Below, piece by piece: positions 45,401 through 54,864 of a stretch of 64,000 nucleotides of DNA. This DNA comes from Vibrio astriarenae. Lineage in GTDB: Bacteria > Pseudomonadota > Gammaproteobacteria > Enterobacterales > Vibrionaceae. The notes beneath the pieces were generated by a model. The model had not been told where the DNA came from. It worked only from the letters and a program-made list of their open reading frames with translations, and ran no database searches. The DNA is taken from contig NZ_CP047475.1 in assembly GCF_010587385.1 (NCBI RefSeq), positions 434,001 through 498,000 on the forward strand. The letters run 5' to 3'. The position numbers and the translations under genes were made by a program. Position 1 is the first letter of the stretch; every line of letters starts with the position of its first letter.

Positions 45401-45588
45401 CAGCTGCCGGACTTTTACCGTTGCTGACTGAAACCAGTCTGCAAGCGCAGGTTATTCAACCTCTGGTGATTTCTATTGTGTTTGGTATTTTTGCCTCTAC
45501 GGTATTAGTCCTATTTATGATTCCTGCCGCTTACTCCATTCTTGCTGACTTCGGCATGGTTCGAAAACATGAAGCGCTGACGGACTAA
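42481..45588 (+). CDS. RND family efflux transporter, inner-membrane pump
   Basis: A 1035-residue proton-driven pump with twelve transmembrane segments: one at the N-terminus (PTAANLLMLALLVLGIS), two large periplasmic loops, and two clusters at about residues 335-480 and 860-1030. The TM4 proton-relay motif GIMMDDAIVIAES carries the two aspartates near residue 402. The second half has FVSLAGIVVNDSILLV near 930. It is closer to the drug-efflux (HAE1-like) group than to metal pumps, but substrates cannot be read from sequence. It is the last gene of the tetR operon, followed by a terminator. Confidence 0.93.
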   Translation: MIRFFAKHPTAANLLMLALLVLGISSLSSIKRETFPEFSPPYILAGVVYPGASPQEVEESICVRMEDAVDGLANIKETRCEAIEGSARLVLKLNEKADIGRMLVDVQTQINSINDFPAEIESPIVQELDWNEPVVDVAITADTTWPQLKAYAEELKRSLKLDYGVSLVEVSGFSDHQYRVELNSDAIRQLGLSVNDIANQIGKQNIKLPSGNVETPDKNFLIRFDERRVTPQELESIVVGSGENGSLIRLRDVATITDRFELDEQKVIFDDKPSALLKISKNKEDDALRIKDQVSAFVDAQRLVAPDGVTLQMTNDLSSVLWDRLTMMVRNGWQGIVLVFATMWLFFSLRYSFWVAAGLPVAFLGGLFLMANLGLSINIMSLVGLLMAIGIMMDDAIVIAESIAAHLDRGQSIDDAVINGVKKVMPGVISSFLTTVCIFGSLLFLQGEMGAVLRAVPQVLILVLSLSLIEAFLILPNHLSHSLHKQKNEREPLKFKRIILDKFERFRNNQLIVAVEKVVTYRYAFMGGVLSMMLVSIALIAGGVVKFVPFPELDGDIAEARIILPPGASLSQTERVVDVIEQAAQRLNRRWSEEVEGGRELILHITSHYNFNSDANESGPHIATVRLDLLGAEQRNTVIDDFIDAWREEVGELADPISLVFKQPTMGPGGRAIEIRAKHDDLEQLKAASIDIQQYLNQFEGIHGVLDDMRMGKEEVLVKLRPGAESFGIDGQMIASQLRAAFFGQTADEIQVGVENIKIEVRLDKVEAGDLQQLANFPIIMPNGSQIPLASVATLDFQRNYVRIQRINGLRTVSVFGDIDNSKASSSEIIRQFQRDEAPMLVAKYPGLRFDFEGEAKDAAETGASMGKGFLLGLFGVFTILSFQFRSYLEPVVVMLAIPLAFIGVVIGHWLLGHSLSMPSMMGFVSLAGIVVNDSILLVQYIRHHVNDGDSVHDAVVKASRERFRAVFITSITTAAGLLPLLTETSLQAQVIQPLVISIVFGIFASTVLVLFMIPAAYSILADFGMVRKHEALTD

Positions 45589-45608
45589 AGCATTTCGATA
45601 CCAACCTA

Positions 45609-45643
45609 AAAAACGCCCTGTGAACTCGCTTCACAGGGCGTTT
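45609..45643 (+). terminator. terminator of the efflux operon
   Basis: AAACGCCCTGTGAA-CTCGC-TTCACAGGGCGTTT, 20 bases after the pump gene. Confidence 0.9.
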
Positions 45644-45743
45644 AACTTTCACCCCTTCTACAACAAAACTTAACGGTTTCGTCATCTTCACTGATTAACG
45701 TAATCCTTAATTAGGGCAAAACGCTCGATACAAGGAGTTAGTC

Positions 45744-46271
45744 ATGCGAGTTATGAACCCGATTGCTAGATTTGATTTAGCTTTCTCACTGTTTTGTTTA
45801 CAGCACCGCTTTAATCATCAAGTTGCTCTGATGAGCAGAGCCGTCTCCCATACTGGCGATGGCCATCTTTATGTCGTTATAGCGTTAGTTGCTTACTTGA
45901 TGGACGCAGATGCTGGCAAAGTGTTTGTGTTGTGCGGACTATCGGCCTTTCTTATTGAGCTGCCCATTTATTGGGCACTGAAAAACAGTTTTAAACGCCG
46001 CCGCCCACCAGAGTTATCTTCTCAGCTTATCTCTTTTATCACGCCTTCCGACCGATACAGCTTGCCGTCTGGGCATACTGCTGCAGGCTTTCTAATGGCG
46101 ACAATTATCAGTCAGTTTTACCCACAATTGACGCCAATCGCTTTTGGTTGGGCCGGTTTAATCGGTTTGTCTCGTATTCTTCTGGGTGTGCACTTTATTA
46201 CCGATGTGGTCATTGGGGTAGCGCTTGGCATTGGCTGTGCAGAGCTCGCGATGAACTTGGTGGGAGTCTAA
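45744..46271 (+). CDS. PAP2 superfamily membrane phosphatase
   Basis: A 175-residue integral membrane protein with the three PAP2 catalytic signatures: K-NSFKRR-RPP near residue 75, PSGHT near 108 and SRILLGVHFITD near 142. About five membrane segments are present. Relatives dephosphorylate phosphatidic acid, undecaprenyl diphosphate or related lipids in the periplasmic leaflet; the substrate here cannot be told. It is only three bases upstream of an MJ1255-type glycosyltransferase and very likely cotranscribed with it, which suggests that both work on the same lipid or lipid-linked glycan. Confidence 0.88.
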   Translation: MRVMNPIARFDLAFSLFCLQHRFNHQVALMSRAVSHTGDGHLYVVIALVAYLMDADAGKVFVLCGLSAFLIELPIYWALKNSFKRRRPPELSSQLISFITPSDRYSLPSGHTAAGFLMATIISQFYPQLTPIAFGWAGLIGLSRILLGVHFITDVVIGVALGIGCAELAMNLVGV

Positions 46272-46274
46272 CGG

Positions 46275-47318
46275 ATGCGTATTCTATATGGTGTACAAGG
46301 AACCGGAAATGGCCATATTGCGCGCGCACGCGCTATGGCAAGAGCACTGAAAAAGCAGCCAGTTGAAGTTGACTTTCTATTCTCTGGTCGAGATAAAGAC
46401 AAGTACTTTTCTATGGCGGAGTTTGGCAATTATCAAACTCGTAAAGGAGTGAGTTTTATTTCAAAGGAGGGAGCGGTCGACCATCTAGAAACGGTGAAGC
46501 AAAACGACCTCAAGCAGTTGTGGACGGATATTCATCAGCTCGACCTGAGTGGCTATGATCTTGTGGTCAATGATTTTGAACCCATCTCAGCATGGGCGGC
46601 AAAGAAGAGTAAAACACCGTGTCTCAGCATCAGTCATCAAAATGCCTTCCGCTATCAAGTACCGGTGCGCGGGGCAAATATGATTGACCACTCTTTGATT
46701 CGTTATTTTGCGCCAGCGGATCACCATCTAGCACTGCATTGGTATCACTTTGACCAACCCATATTGCCTCCCATCATTCAATCTGAAAACAAGCCAATTG
46801 AGTCCCGAGGCTTTGTCTTGGTGTATCTGCCTTTCGAGGACTTTGAAGAGATCATTGATCTATTAATTCGCTTTAATCAGCAAGAGTTTGTCTGTTTCCA
46901 CCCTGAGGTAAAACAAGATATGGATATTGAGAACATTCGTTGTCGACCTTTAAGCTACGATCGCTTCCAAGAAAATCTGACCCACTGCAGTGGTGTGATT
47001 GCCAATGGTGGATTTGAGCTTCCTTCGGAGGCGTTATCATTGGGTAAAAAGCTTTTGCTTAAACCACTAAACGGTCAATTTGAACAGCTGAGTAACGTTG
47101 CTACTTTAGAGATGCTTGGGCTAGCGAGCACGATGGAAAGGTTAGACTCTATGGTGGTGGGGCAATGGTTGGGAGACCAAGCCGCAGAAAAAGTATCATA
47201 CCCAGATGTCGCTGAAGCGATCGCAAGCTGGATCTGTGAGGGGAAATTACATGATCACTCATCACTTCAGCAAGCGCTTTGGTCGCAAGTCGACTTCCCA
47301 GATTATGCGACAATATAG
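46275..47318 (+). CDS. MJ1255/VC2487-type glycosyltransferase, GT-B fold
   Basis: A 347-residue protein of the family once listed as conserved hypothetical MJ1255/VC2487. The N-terminal loop GVQGTGNGHIARA (residues 6-18) resembles the acceptor-side glycine loop of MurG/MGD-type transferases. The C-terminal half contains CSGVIANGGFELPSEALSLGKKLLL near residue 240, the nucleotide-sugar-binding region of GT-B enzymes. No membrane segment is seen, so it probably acts at the cytoplasmic face. The function is not established. The pairing with the PAP2 phosphatase is the main functional clue. Confidence 0.82.
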   Translation: MRILYGVQGTGNGHIARARAMARALKKQPVEVDFLFSGRDKDKYFSMAEFGNYQTRKGVSFISKEGAVDHLETVKQNDLKQLWTDIHQLDLSGYDLVVNDFEPISAWAAKKSKTPCLSISHQNAFRYQVPVRGANMIDHSLIRYFAPADHHLALHWYHFDQPILPPIIQSENKPIESRGFVLVYLPFEDFEEIIDLLIRFNQQEFVCFHPEVKQDMDIENIRCRPLSYDRFQENLTHCSGVIANGGFELPSEALSLGKKLLLKPLNGQFEQLSNVATLEMLGLASTMERLDSMVVGQWLGDQAAEKVSYPDVAEAIASWICEGKLHDHSSLQQALWSQVDFPDYATI

Positions 47319-47681
47319 TTGATTATAGTGATGTTAAAATCTTGCTATTCACGCTACTTATAACTGACAGGGAAAGTTTTGTCTTACATTTGAAAAGGTG
47401 ACTCTCATTACGGAACTGTGGTGGATGTTACTGTAAAAAGAGGTCAAAATTTATCATTTAGTGGTTTTTATATAACAACTAAGGTGATGAAATTAATTGA
47501 TTTTAGCTGCTGGTGGGTAAAAATTACTGATTAATTATCAATCTTGTTTTACAGCACAAATTGATTCGTAGATAGTACTCCCAAATTCAGAAATATCTGG
47601 ATAATAAATATTACAACTACAGCTTATCTATCGCGAATAATTCAAATAATTGATGTTGTTTTAAGCAACAAGAGGCAGACA
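47319..47681 (+). promoter_or_regulatory. AT-rich regulatory region upstream of leuO
   Basis: 363 bases with no plausible gene, noticeably AT-rich. One possible promoter is TTTACA (47548-47553) and GATAGT (47571-47576) with a 17-base spacer. AT-rich, bendable DNA upstream of leuO is where H-NS and LeuO bind in enterics; I see this as likely but cannot show a site. Confidence 0.4.
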
Positions 47682-48641
47682 ATGTTAGACAAACAAGAAT
47701 CAGTCAGCGCTATTAGTAGCTATCGCATGGAGAGCACCCTCAGAGGCGTAGATTTAAACCTTCTGACGGTTTTCAACGCAGTAATGCAAGAACAAAATAT
47801 CACCCGAGCGGCACACAACTTAGGTATGTCACAGCCTGCTGTGAGTAACGCTGTGGCGCGTCTAAAAGTCATGTTCAACGACGATCTGTTTATCCGCCAA
47901 GGGCGAGGTATTCAGCCAACACAACGAGCTCGACAACTTTTTGGCCCCATCCGCCAAGCACTTCAGTTAATTCGTAATGAATTGCCGAATTCTGTTTTCT
48001 CACCGGAAAGCTCTACACGTTTGTTCAAGCTAGCGGTGTGTAGCCCAAATGATATGCGTTTTGGTCCACACATCATGTCGCGTGTGATCGAACAAGCGCC
48101 GTACACTCATCTGCACATTGATGCTGAGTTTGATAATCGCCTCGCTGAGCGCTTGCGTCTTCAAGAGTTAGATTTTGTCATCGACTACAATCGTTTTGAT
48201 GCTGAGGGATACTCGAGCACAGAAATTTTCCGTGATGAGCTTGTTGTTGTTGCATCTAAACAGCACCCAAGAATTCAGAAGATGGTGACCCGTGATCAAG
48301 TAACGACAGAGCGCCATGCGAAACTGTCTCAGCTTCATGGTCATCAAAGTTTTTCTGCTCTGGCATATCAATCTGTTGACGCTCTGGCCTATTACGAAGG
48401 CACAAGCTTAAACAATGTGCTTTATGTTGTTGGTCAGTCGGAGTTGATTACTATTGCCCCTAAATGGTTGGTCGAAAATGCTGCGAATCGTGACCAGTTG
48501 CAGGTTCTGAACTTCCCATTTGAGCGCAAATCGATTGCTGCTTACTTGAGCTGGCACGAATCAAGCGAGAGAGATAAAGGTCATCTTTGGTTGCGTGATC
48601 AATTGATGATCGCCTGTGGAGAGGTTTCTTCAAGAAGCTAG
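47682..48641 (+). CDS. leuO: LysR family regulator LeuO
   Basis: LeuO is a global LysR-type regulator that antagonises H-NS and affects leu, stress and virulence genes. It has 319 residues. The region VDLNLLTVFNAVMQEQNITRAAHNLGMSQPAVSNAVARLK (starting near residue 23; helix-turn-helix about 38-65) is nearly the E. coli LeuO sequence as I recall it, and LSWHESSERDKGH lies near the C-terminus. It is not adjacent to leuA here, but both are in this window. The ribosome-binding site is GAGG before the ATG. Confidence 0.92.
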   Translation: MLDKQESVSAISSYRMESTLRGVDLNLLTVFNAVMQEQNITRAAHNLGMSQPAVSNAVARLKVMFNDDLFIRQGRGIQPTQRARQLFGPIRQALQLIRNELPNSVFSPESSTRLFKLAVCSPNDMRFGPHIMSRVIEQAPYTHLHIDAEFDNRLAERLRLQELDFVIDYNRFDAEGYSSTEIFRDELVVVASKQHPRIQKMVTRDQVTTERHAKLSQLHGHQSFSALAYQSVDALAYYEGTSLNNVLYVVGQSELITIAPKWLVENAANRDQLQVLNFPFERKSIAAYLSWHESSERDKGHLWLRDQLMIACGEVSSRS

Positions 48642-48669
48642 CATCCTGCTACGTAAAGAAGTGATAACC

Positions 48670-48705
48670 AGCCCAGTCAGTGAGTAAATTGACTGGGCTT
48701 TTTCT
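48670..48705 (+). terminator. terminator of leuO
   Basis: AGCCCAGTCA-GTGAGTAAAT-TGACTGGGCTTTTTC, 28 bases after the stop. Confidence 0.88.
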
Positions 48706-48889
48706 TGCGCCCTAGAAAAACTTGTACAAATTTATTACAGCGAAGCGACTAAAAAACATGCTTATTAATCAATCTATTAATGGTCAATAAAAAGTCAAGT
48801 TCGTTGTTATCTCACAGAAAATTACAAATAACCCTGGGGTCGGAGTTGTCTTTTAAATCCGCAAATGTACACTTGTTCGCTGAATTATA

Positions 48890-48905
48890 GCTTACATGTG
48901 TAAGC
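48890..48905. promoter_or_regulatory. inverted repeat upstream of the acyl-CoA ligase
   Basis: GCTTAC-ATGT-GTAAGC lies 14 bases before the start codon of the ligase, overlapping a possible TTATAG -10 box. It could be an operator. It does not match the FadR or PsrA consensus that I know. Confidence 0.4.
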
Positions 48906-48919
48906 CAAAGGTGAGCGCA

Positions 48920-50722
48920 ATGGCCAATATTGATTTTCATATCGTAAAATGTATTCGTAACCAAATTGCCCAAGGTGGCGACAAAGCTGCACTCAAGCAC
49001 AAAGTCGGCACGGTTTGGAAAAGTATTTCATGGCAGCAGTTTGGTCAGCAGGTTGATTCATTATCGCTTGCTCTATTGGCTCAAGGACTGAGAATTCAGG
49101 ATAAGATTGGTATCTTTTCCAACAATATGCCGCAATGGACGCTGGCTGATATCGCTGCACTGCAACTTCGCGCTGTGACGGTACCTATTTATCCAACCAA
49201 TACCGCAGCACAAGCCGCTTACATCGTCGACAATGCTGATGTGCGAGTGCTATTTGTCGGTGAGCAAGAGCAGTATGACGCGGCCGTGAGCATTTTTGAT
49301 GAGTGTGAGCAGCTAGAGCTGATTGTTGCTATGTCTGATGACGTAGAACTGGGTGACTTCCCTCATGCAACGCATTGGCAGGCATTTACTGCCGCTGAAA
49401 ATCAAACACATCAACAAGAGCTGGAGCAACGCCTTGCTGATGCCAATCTAGACGATCTATTGACGCTGATCTACACCTCAGGCACGACAGGTCAGCCAAA
49501 AGGGGTGATGCTAGATTATAACAACATCGGTTCACAGCTAAAAGGTCATGATGAGCGTTTAAGCCTGTCATCTGATGATGTATCAATGGCATTCCTACCG
49601 CTTTCACATGTATTTGAACGTGCGTGGACATTCTACGTGTTATACAAGGGTGCAACTAACTGCTACCTAAAAGATACGATGCAGGTGCGTGAGGCGCTGG
49701 GTGAAGTTCGCCCAACCGTGATGTGTGCTGTTCCACGCTTCTACGAAAAGATTTTCTCTGCAATTCATGAAAAGGTGTCAAAAGCACCATTTATCCGCAA
49801 GGTTCTGTTTACTTGGGCGGTGAACATGGGAGCGAAAATTGCCGCATGTCACCAAGAGGGCCGCAAGCCTTCATTGATGCTCAAGCGTTCACATGCCCTC
49901 GCTGACAAACTGGTTCTGAGCAAAATTCGTGAATTGCTCGGTGGTCGCATCAACTTTATGCCATGTGGCGGCGCGAAGTTAGATGAAACAATTGGCCGCT
50001 TCTTCCACGCGCTGGGTATCAATGTGAAGCTGGGCTACGGCATGACAGAGACGACGGCGACGGTTTCATGTTGGGACGATCGCGCATTTAACCCAGATTC
50101 TATCGGTATGTCGATGCCTGGTGCTCAGGTGAAAATTGGTGACAACAATGAAATCTTGGTGCGCGGCCCGATGGTCATGCGCGGTTACTACAAGATGCCT
50201 GAAGAGACAGCAAACACGTTCGATGAAAATGGCTTCTTGAAAACGGGTGATGCTGGTCATATCGATGAGCACGGTAATGTCTTTATTACTGATCGTATTA
50301 AAGAGCTAATGAAGACCTCCAACGGCAAGTACATTGCTCCTCAAGTGGTTGAGGGTGCAATCGGTAAAGATCACTTTATTGAACAGATCGCCGTCATCGC
50401 TGATACCCGTAAGTTTGTGTCAGCTCTGATTGTTCCATGTTTTGATAGTCTTGAAGAGTATGCAAAAGAGCTCAATATTAAGTACAAAGATCGTGTTGAG
50501 CTGATAAAGAACCATCAAGTGGTTGAAATGCTAGAGAAACGTGTAGAAGAATTGCAAAAAGAGCTTGCGAAGTTTGAACAAGTGAAGAAGTTCAAACTGC
50601 TGCCAAAGGCTTTCTCTATGGAGCATGGGGAGCTAACTCCAACCCAAAAACTTCGTCGTAAGGTCATCAACGATAAATACCAAGACGAAATTGAAGATAT
50701 GTACACTGACAAACGCAGTTAA
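48920..50722 (+). CDS. AMP-dependent long-chain acyl-CoA ligase
   Basis: An adenylate-forming enzyme of the long-chain fatty-acid CoA ligase family (FadD15-like), 600 residues. The P-loop-like AMP-binding motif [13 protein letters not shown] is near residue 185, the [11 protein letters not shown] motif near 375, and [35 protein letters not shown] near 450 covers the hinge. The last motif lysine should be near the C-terminus. It activates fatty acids with ATP and CoA for degradation or phospholipid synthesis. I start at [10 protein letters not shown] (GGTGAG upstream); an in-frame start eight codons earlier lacks a good site. It lies between leuO and ilvIH, as in V. cholerae. Confidence 0.9.
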   Translation: MANIDFHIVKCIRNQIAQGGDKAALKHKVGTVWKSISWQQFGQQVDSLSLALLAQGLRIQDKIGIFSNNMPQWTLADIAALQLRAVTVPIYPTNTAAQAAYIVDNADVRVLFVGEQEQYDAAVSIFDECEQLELIVAMSDDVELGDFPHATHWQAFTAAENQTHQQELEQRLADANLDDLLTLIYTSGTTGQPKGVMLDYNNIGSQLKGHDERLSLSSDDVSMAFLPLSHVFERAWTFYVLYKGATNCYLKDTMQVREALGEVRPTVMCAVPRFYEKIFSAIHEKVSKAPFIRKVLFTWAVNMGAKIAACHQEGRKPSLMLKRSHALADKLVLSKIRELLGGRINFMPCGGAKLDETIGRFFHALGINVKLGYGMTETTATVSCWDDRAFNPDSIGMSMPGAQVKIGDNNEILVRGPMVMRGYYKMPEETANTFDENGFLKTGDAGHIDEHGNVFITDRIKELMKTSNGKYIAPQVVEGAIGKDHFIEQIAVIADTRKFVSALIVPCFDSLEEYAKELNIKYKDRVELIKNHQVVEMLEKRVEELQKELAKFEQVKKFKLLPKAFSMEHGELTPTQKLRRKVINDKYQDEIEDMYTDKRS

Positions 50723-50760
50723 TTCAGTATTTGTGGAAAGTTAATTTTCATTGTGCTTAA

Positions 50761-50800
50761 AAAATCCCCAGAGAGTCATGACTCTCTGGGGATTTTTTTG
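50761..50800 (+). terminator. terminator of the acyl-CoA ligase gene
   Basis: AAAATCCCCAGAGAGT-CATG-ACTCTCTGGGGATTTTTTT, a near-perfect 16-pair stem. Confidence 0.93.
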
Positions 50801-51116
50801 TTTGTAATTAGGCAAGATGTACTTCATTTATAACTAATTTAGAGACTTAACCTGGTTTAGTGGGTATTGCTAGTAGATCTGCGAACTAAAATGCAACCAA
50901 ACCAGTGCGATGGGTAGATTTGTGAGCGGCGTGGGGTTAGTAATTGTGCAAAGAAAAGGTTACATTTGTTGAGTAACTTGAATGCTTGTTATGACAAGCT
51001 CAAGGCATAGCCAAACTTCTGTTTTTAATAATTAGGCTACAAATAAGACCTAGACTATGTAAAACCAGACCAAATGTGGCACCAACGCTATTTGGGATGC
51101 TGGTAAGGAGACCGAT
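50801..51116 (+). promoter_or_regulatory. ilvIH upstream region
   Basis: 316 bases without a gene. A hairpin lies at 50977-51004: CTTGA, then GCTTGT-TATG-ACAAGC, then TCAAG. In E. coli ilvIH is controlled by Lrp binding to a long upstream region, and a similar role is plausible here. I see no branched-chain-rich leader peptide or attenuator. Confidence 0.4.
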
Positions 51117-52877
51117 ATGACGGAGAAGTCAACTCACGACACCGCAACCGCGGGTCTTCCGCAACTTTCAGGCGCGGAGATGGTCGTGCAATCACTCATC
51201 GAAGAGGGCGTAGCTCAGATTTTTGGATACCCAGGTGGCTCGGTGCTGGATATCTACGATGCCCTTCATGCCAAAACTGATCACATTAAACACGTTCTTG
51301 TGCGCCATGAGCAGGCAGCCACCCATATGGCTGACGGCTATGCGCGTGCCACCGGAAAAACCGGTGTCGTGCTTGTTTGCTCAGGGCCTGGTGCGACAAA
51401 CACGATTACAGGCATCGCGACAGCCTATATGGATTCAATTCCTATGATTGTGATTTCAGGTAACGTACCCAATAACCTGATTGGTAATGATGCTTTTCAA
51501 GAGTGTGATATCGTCGGTGTCTCGCGACCAGTGGTTAAACACAGCTTTTTAGTAAAGAAAGCAGAAGATATTCCAGAGACGATCAAAAAAGCTTTCTATA
51601 TCGCCAATACAGGTCGCCCTGGTCCTGTTGTGATCGATCTTCCGAAAGATGTGCTGAATCCACAAATTAAGTTCGCTTACCAATATCCTGAATCGATTAA
51701 AATGCGCTCCTATAACCCAACAACGAGTGGTCACAAGGGGCAGATTAAGAAAGCACTTAAAGCACTGCTAGAGGCCAAGAAACCCGTGCTGTATGTAGGA
51801 GGTGGTGCGATCATCTCTGAAGCGCATGAATACATTACAGAACTCGCGGATAAGCTGAATCTTCCGGTAGTGAGCACACTGATGGGGTTAGGTGCATTTC
51901 CTGGCATGCACAAAAACTCACTGGGTATGCTTGGTATGCATGGTACATACGAAGCGAACATGGCGATGCACAATGCGGATTTGATCTTTGGTATCGGTGT
52001 TCGATTTGATGATCGAACCACTAATAATCTGGAGAAATACTGCCCAGACGCCAAGATAATGCACATTGATATTGATCCATCCTCTATCTCTAAGAACGTT
52101 AAGGTGGATCTGCCTATTGTTGGTTCTGCTGACAAAGTGCTATCAACCATGGTGGGACTGCTCAACGAGAAAGAGCAAACCAATGACGCTGCAGCCATTG
52201 AAAGCTGGTGGGGTAACATCACTGAATGGCGAGCACGCCAATGTCTTTCTTATGACACAAACAGTGAACGTATTAAGCCCCAACAGGTGATTGAGACGCT
52301 GCATAAGTTAACCAATGGAGACGCCTACGTGGCTTCTGATGTGGGGCAGCATCAGATGTTTGCCGCCCTTTATTATCCATTCAATAAGCCTCGTCGTTGG
52401 ATCAACTCTGGTGGCTTGGGGACGATGGGTTTCGGCCTTCCTGCTGGTATGGGGGTTAAGTTCGCTATGCCTGAAGAAGAAGTGGTTGTCGTCACAGGCG
52501 ATGGTAGTATCCAGATGAATATTCAGGAGCTGTCTACTGCAATGCAGTACGATATTCCGGTTAAAATCATCAACCTAAATAACCGCTTCCTAGGAATGGT
52601 GAAGCAGTGGCAAGATATTATTTATCAAGGTCGCCACTCTAACTCTTACATGGACTCTGTGCCTGACTTCGCAGCGATTGCGGAAGCCTACGGACATGTA
52701 GGTATTCGCATTGCGTCTCCGGATGAACTTGAATCTGGTTTAAAAAAAGCGCTCGATATGAAAGATCGTCTTGTATTTGTCGACATTAATGTTGATGAGA
52801 CAGAACACGTTTACCCGATGCAAATCAAGGGTGAAGGGATGAACAATATGTGGCTAAGCAAGACGGAGCGAACCTAA
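51117..52877 (+). CDS. ilvI: acetolactate synthase large subunit
   Basis: ThDP-dependent enzyme that makes acetolactate or acetohydroxybutyrate, the first common step for valine, leucine and isoleucine. It has 586 residues, against 574 in E. coli IlvI. The N-terminal region contains the catalytic glutamate in [19 protein letters not shown] near residue 65. The ThDP-Mg motif [12 protein letters not shown] continues to NLNN in the C-terminal third (near 460). A GGAG site precedes the ATG. It pairs with ilvH two bases downstream, and leuABCD uses its product. Confidence 0.95.
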   Translation: MTEKSTHDTATAGLPQLSGAEMVVQSLIEEGVAQIFGYPGGSVLDIYDALHAKTDHIKHVLVRHEQAATHMADGYARATGKTGVVLVCSGPGATNTITGIATAYMDSIPMIVISGNVPNNLIGNDAFQECDIVGVSRPVVKHSFLVKKAEDIPETIKKAFYIANTGRPGPVVIDLPKDVLNPQIKFAYQYPESIKMRSYNPTTSGHKGQIKKALKALLEAKKPVLYVGGGAIISEAHEYITELADKLNLPVVSTLMGLGAFPGMHKNSLGMLGMHGTYEANMAMHNADLIFGIGVRFDDRTTNNLEKYCPDAKIMHIDIDPSSISKNVKVDLPIVGSADKVLSTMVGLLNEKEQTNDAAAIESWWGNITEWRARQCLSYDTNSERIKPQQVIETLHKLTNGDAYVASDVGQHQMFAALYYPFNKPRRWINSGGLGTMGFGLPAGMGVKFAMPEEEVVVVTGDGSIQMNIQELSTAMQYDIPVKIINLNNRFLGMVKQWQDIIYQGRHSNSYMDSVPDFAAIAEAYGHVGIRIASPDELESGLKKALDMKDRLVFVDINVDETEHVYPMQIKGEGMNNMWLSKTERT

Positions 52878-52879
52878 TT

Positions 52880-53374
52880 ATGAGACATATCATTTCACTA
52901 CTATTAGAAAACCAACCGGGAGCCCTGTCACGAGTCGTCGGCTTGTTCTCTCAGCGTGGCTACAACATTGAGTCTTTGACGGTATCACCGACCGACGATG
53001 AGACGCTATCTCGTTTGAACATTACCACCTTGTCTAATGAGATGGAGCTTGAACAAATTCAAAAGCAGCTACATAAATTGATTGATGTGCTTAAGGTACA
53101 AGAGGTGTCTGAACTAGAGCATATTGAGCGTGAACTGATGATGGTTAAGGTGAAAGCGTCAGGTTTTGCTCGTGCAGAGGTGAAGCGCACAGCGGATATT
53201 TTCCGAGGACAAATTGTTGATGTGACCTCTTCTCAATATACCGTTCAGTTGGCAGGAAATAGTGAAAAGCTTGATGCATTCATTGATGCCATCTCTGAAG
53301 TAACGGAAGTGATTGAGGTTGCACGCAGTGGGGTCGTTGGCATTGCGCGTGGTGAGCGAGCTTTGAAGGCTTAG
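52880..53374 (+). CDS. ilvH: acetolactate synthase small regulatory subunit
   Basis: The 164-residue regulatory subunit confers valine feedback inhibition on IlvI. An N-terminal ACT domain covers residues 1-75 (MRHIISLLLENQPGALSRVV), with a C-terminal ferredoxin-like domain. I start at 52880 because it gives the E. coli length (163) and the start lies two bases after the ilvI stop. A longer in-frame extension into ilvI is not likely. It is followed by a bidirectional terminator shared with serA. Confidence 0.96.
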   Translation: MRHIISLLLENQPGALSRVVGLFSQRGYNIESLTVSPTDDETLSRLNITTLSNEMELEQIQKQLHKLIDVLKVQEVSELEHIERELMMVKVKASGFARAEVKRTADIFRGQIVDVTSSQYTVQLAGNSEKLDAFIDAISEVTEVIEVARSGVVGIARGERALKA

Positions 53375-53395
53375 CTCGATACATGGCAAGTGAAT

Positions 53396-53428
53396 AAAAA
53401 AGGCCGCTTCATAGGAAGCGGCCTTTTA
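53396..53428. terminator. bidirectional terminator between ilvH and serA
   Basis: AAAAAGGCCGCTTC-ATAG-GAAGCGGCCTTTT between the two convergent genes. Confidence 0.92.
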
Positions 53429-53449
53429 GTCTCTAGTTTAGATAAATAT

Positions 53450-54679
53450 TTAGTGAAGGATTCGAGCGCGAACCGTGCCTTCAATGCCTTTGAGTTTCGC
53501 TAGAGCTTCCTCTGAGCGGCTTGTCTCTACATCAATCACGACATAACCAATATCTGCAGCCGTTTGAAGGTACTGCGCAGCAATGTTAATCCCTTCTTCA
53601 GCAAAGATGGTATTGATCTGGGTAAGAATACCTGGACGGTTTTTGTGGATGTGCAGGAGGCGAGAGCACTCACGGTGCTCAGGTAGAGAAACCTCTGGGA
53701 AGTTAACGCTTGAAAGCGTTGAACCATTATCAGAGTATTTGGCCAGTTTACCCGCAACTTCAACACCAATGTTTTCTTGCGCTTCTTGTGTTGAACCACC
53801 AACGTGCGGTGTCAGAATGACATTGTCAAACTGCTGTAATGGCGATTCAAATAGGTCGGCATTGGTTTTCGGCTCCGTTGGGAATACGTCCACTGCTGCG
53901 CCCGCTAGGTGACCAGATTCCAAAGAAGCACATAGTGCAGGGATGTCTACGACAGTACCGCGAGCTGCGTTGATAAAGATAGCGCCAGGCTTCATAAGCT
54001 CAAACTGCTCACTACCCATCATGTCTTTGGTTTCTGGCGTTTCTGGTACGTGTAAAGAGATGACATCACACTTGTTGAGTAGCTCAGTCATGGTGTGGAC
54101 TTGCGTTGCATTACCCAGTGATAGCTTGTTCTCTATGTCGTAGTAGTAAACGCGCATCCCCAAGTTTTCAGCAATGATGCCAAGCTGAGTACCGATATGA
54201 CCATAGCCGATGATGCCAAGGCGTTTACCACGAGCTTCGAATGAGTGATCTGCACTCTTTTTCCAAATGCCGCGGTGCGCCAGAGCGTTCTTTTCAGGAA
54301 TGCCACGTAGCAGTAACAAGATCTGCCCTAGTACCAGCTCAGCGACGCTACGAGTATTCGAGAAAGGGGCATTGAACACTGGAATACCGCGACTTGCGGC
54401 CGCAGAGAGGTCGACCTGGTTAGTACCAATACAGAAACAGCCAATTGCGACTAGTTTTTCGGCAGCATTGATCACTTGCTCAGACAAGTTCGTGCGTGAA
54501 CGAATACCGATGAAGTGGGCGTCTTTGACTTTCTCAAGTAGCTCTTCCTCAGGCAGTGAGCCCTTATGGTACTCAATATTGGTGTAGCCCGCGGCTTGAA
54601 GCACTTCTACTGAAGAGGGATGCAGTCCTTCAAGAAGTAGAATCTTGATTTTTTCTTTTTCCAGTGAAACTTTGGCCAT
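53450..54679 (-). CDS. serA: phosphoglycerate dehydrogenase
   Basis: Oxidises 3-phosphoglycerate, the first step to serine. The 409-residue length is that of the E. coli enzyme (410), from MAKVSLEKEKIKILLLEG. A longer in-frame extension of 35 codons lacks support, while AGGACG lies just upstream of this ATG. The nucleotide fold IGYGHIGTQLG is near residue 160. The catalytic Arg is in INAARGTVVD, Glu in VFPTEPKT and His in LTPHVGGST. The C-terminal ACT domain (about 335-409) binds serine for feedback control. Confidence 0.96.
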   Translation of the reverse strand: MAKVSLEKEKIKILLLEGLHPSSVEVLQAAGYTNIEYHKGSLPEEELLEKVKDAHFIGIRSRTNLSEQVINAAEKLVAIGCFCIGTNQVDLSAAASRGIPVFNAPFSNTRSVAELVLGQILLLLRGIPEKNALAHRGIWKKSADHSFEARGKRLGIIGYGHIGTQLGIIAENLGMRVYYYDIENKLSLGNATQVHTMTELLNKCDVISLHVPETPETKDMMGSEQFELMKPGAIFINAARGTVVDIPALCASLESGHLAGAAVDVFPTEPKTNADLFESPLQQFDNVILTPHVGGSTQEAQENIGVEVAGKLAKYSDNGSTLSSVNFPEVSLPEHRECSRLLHIHKNRPGILTQINTIFAEEGINIAAQYLQTAADIGYVVIDVETSRSEEALAKLKGIEGTVRARILH

Positions 54680-54864
54680 TATTCTCGTCCTTAAAATGGT
54701 AAAGGTGGGGCGCACAAAGCAATAACTTACTAAAGGGGAAAAATAAGTCGATTTGACTAACGCAAACTTGTCCCTGTGCGTCATTCTGGTTAATAAACTA
54801 TCAGAATTTTTTCTGAAAGGGTAAGAAAATTACGGAATAAGGCAGAATATTTCGCCTCTAAAAG

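Noticed and set aside
50984..51037. A 17-codon frame (MLVMTSSRHSQTSVFNN) upstream of ilvI as a possible leader peptide
   Set aside because: It has no cluster of Leu, Val or Ile codons, no attenuator follows, and its ribosome-binding site is poor.
52850..52879. Longer ilvH start inside ilvI
   Set aside because: It would add ten residues not present in the family and lacks a ribosome-binding site.
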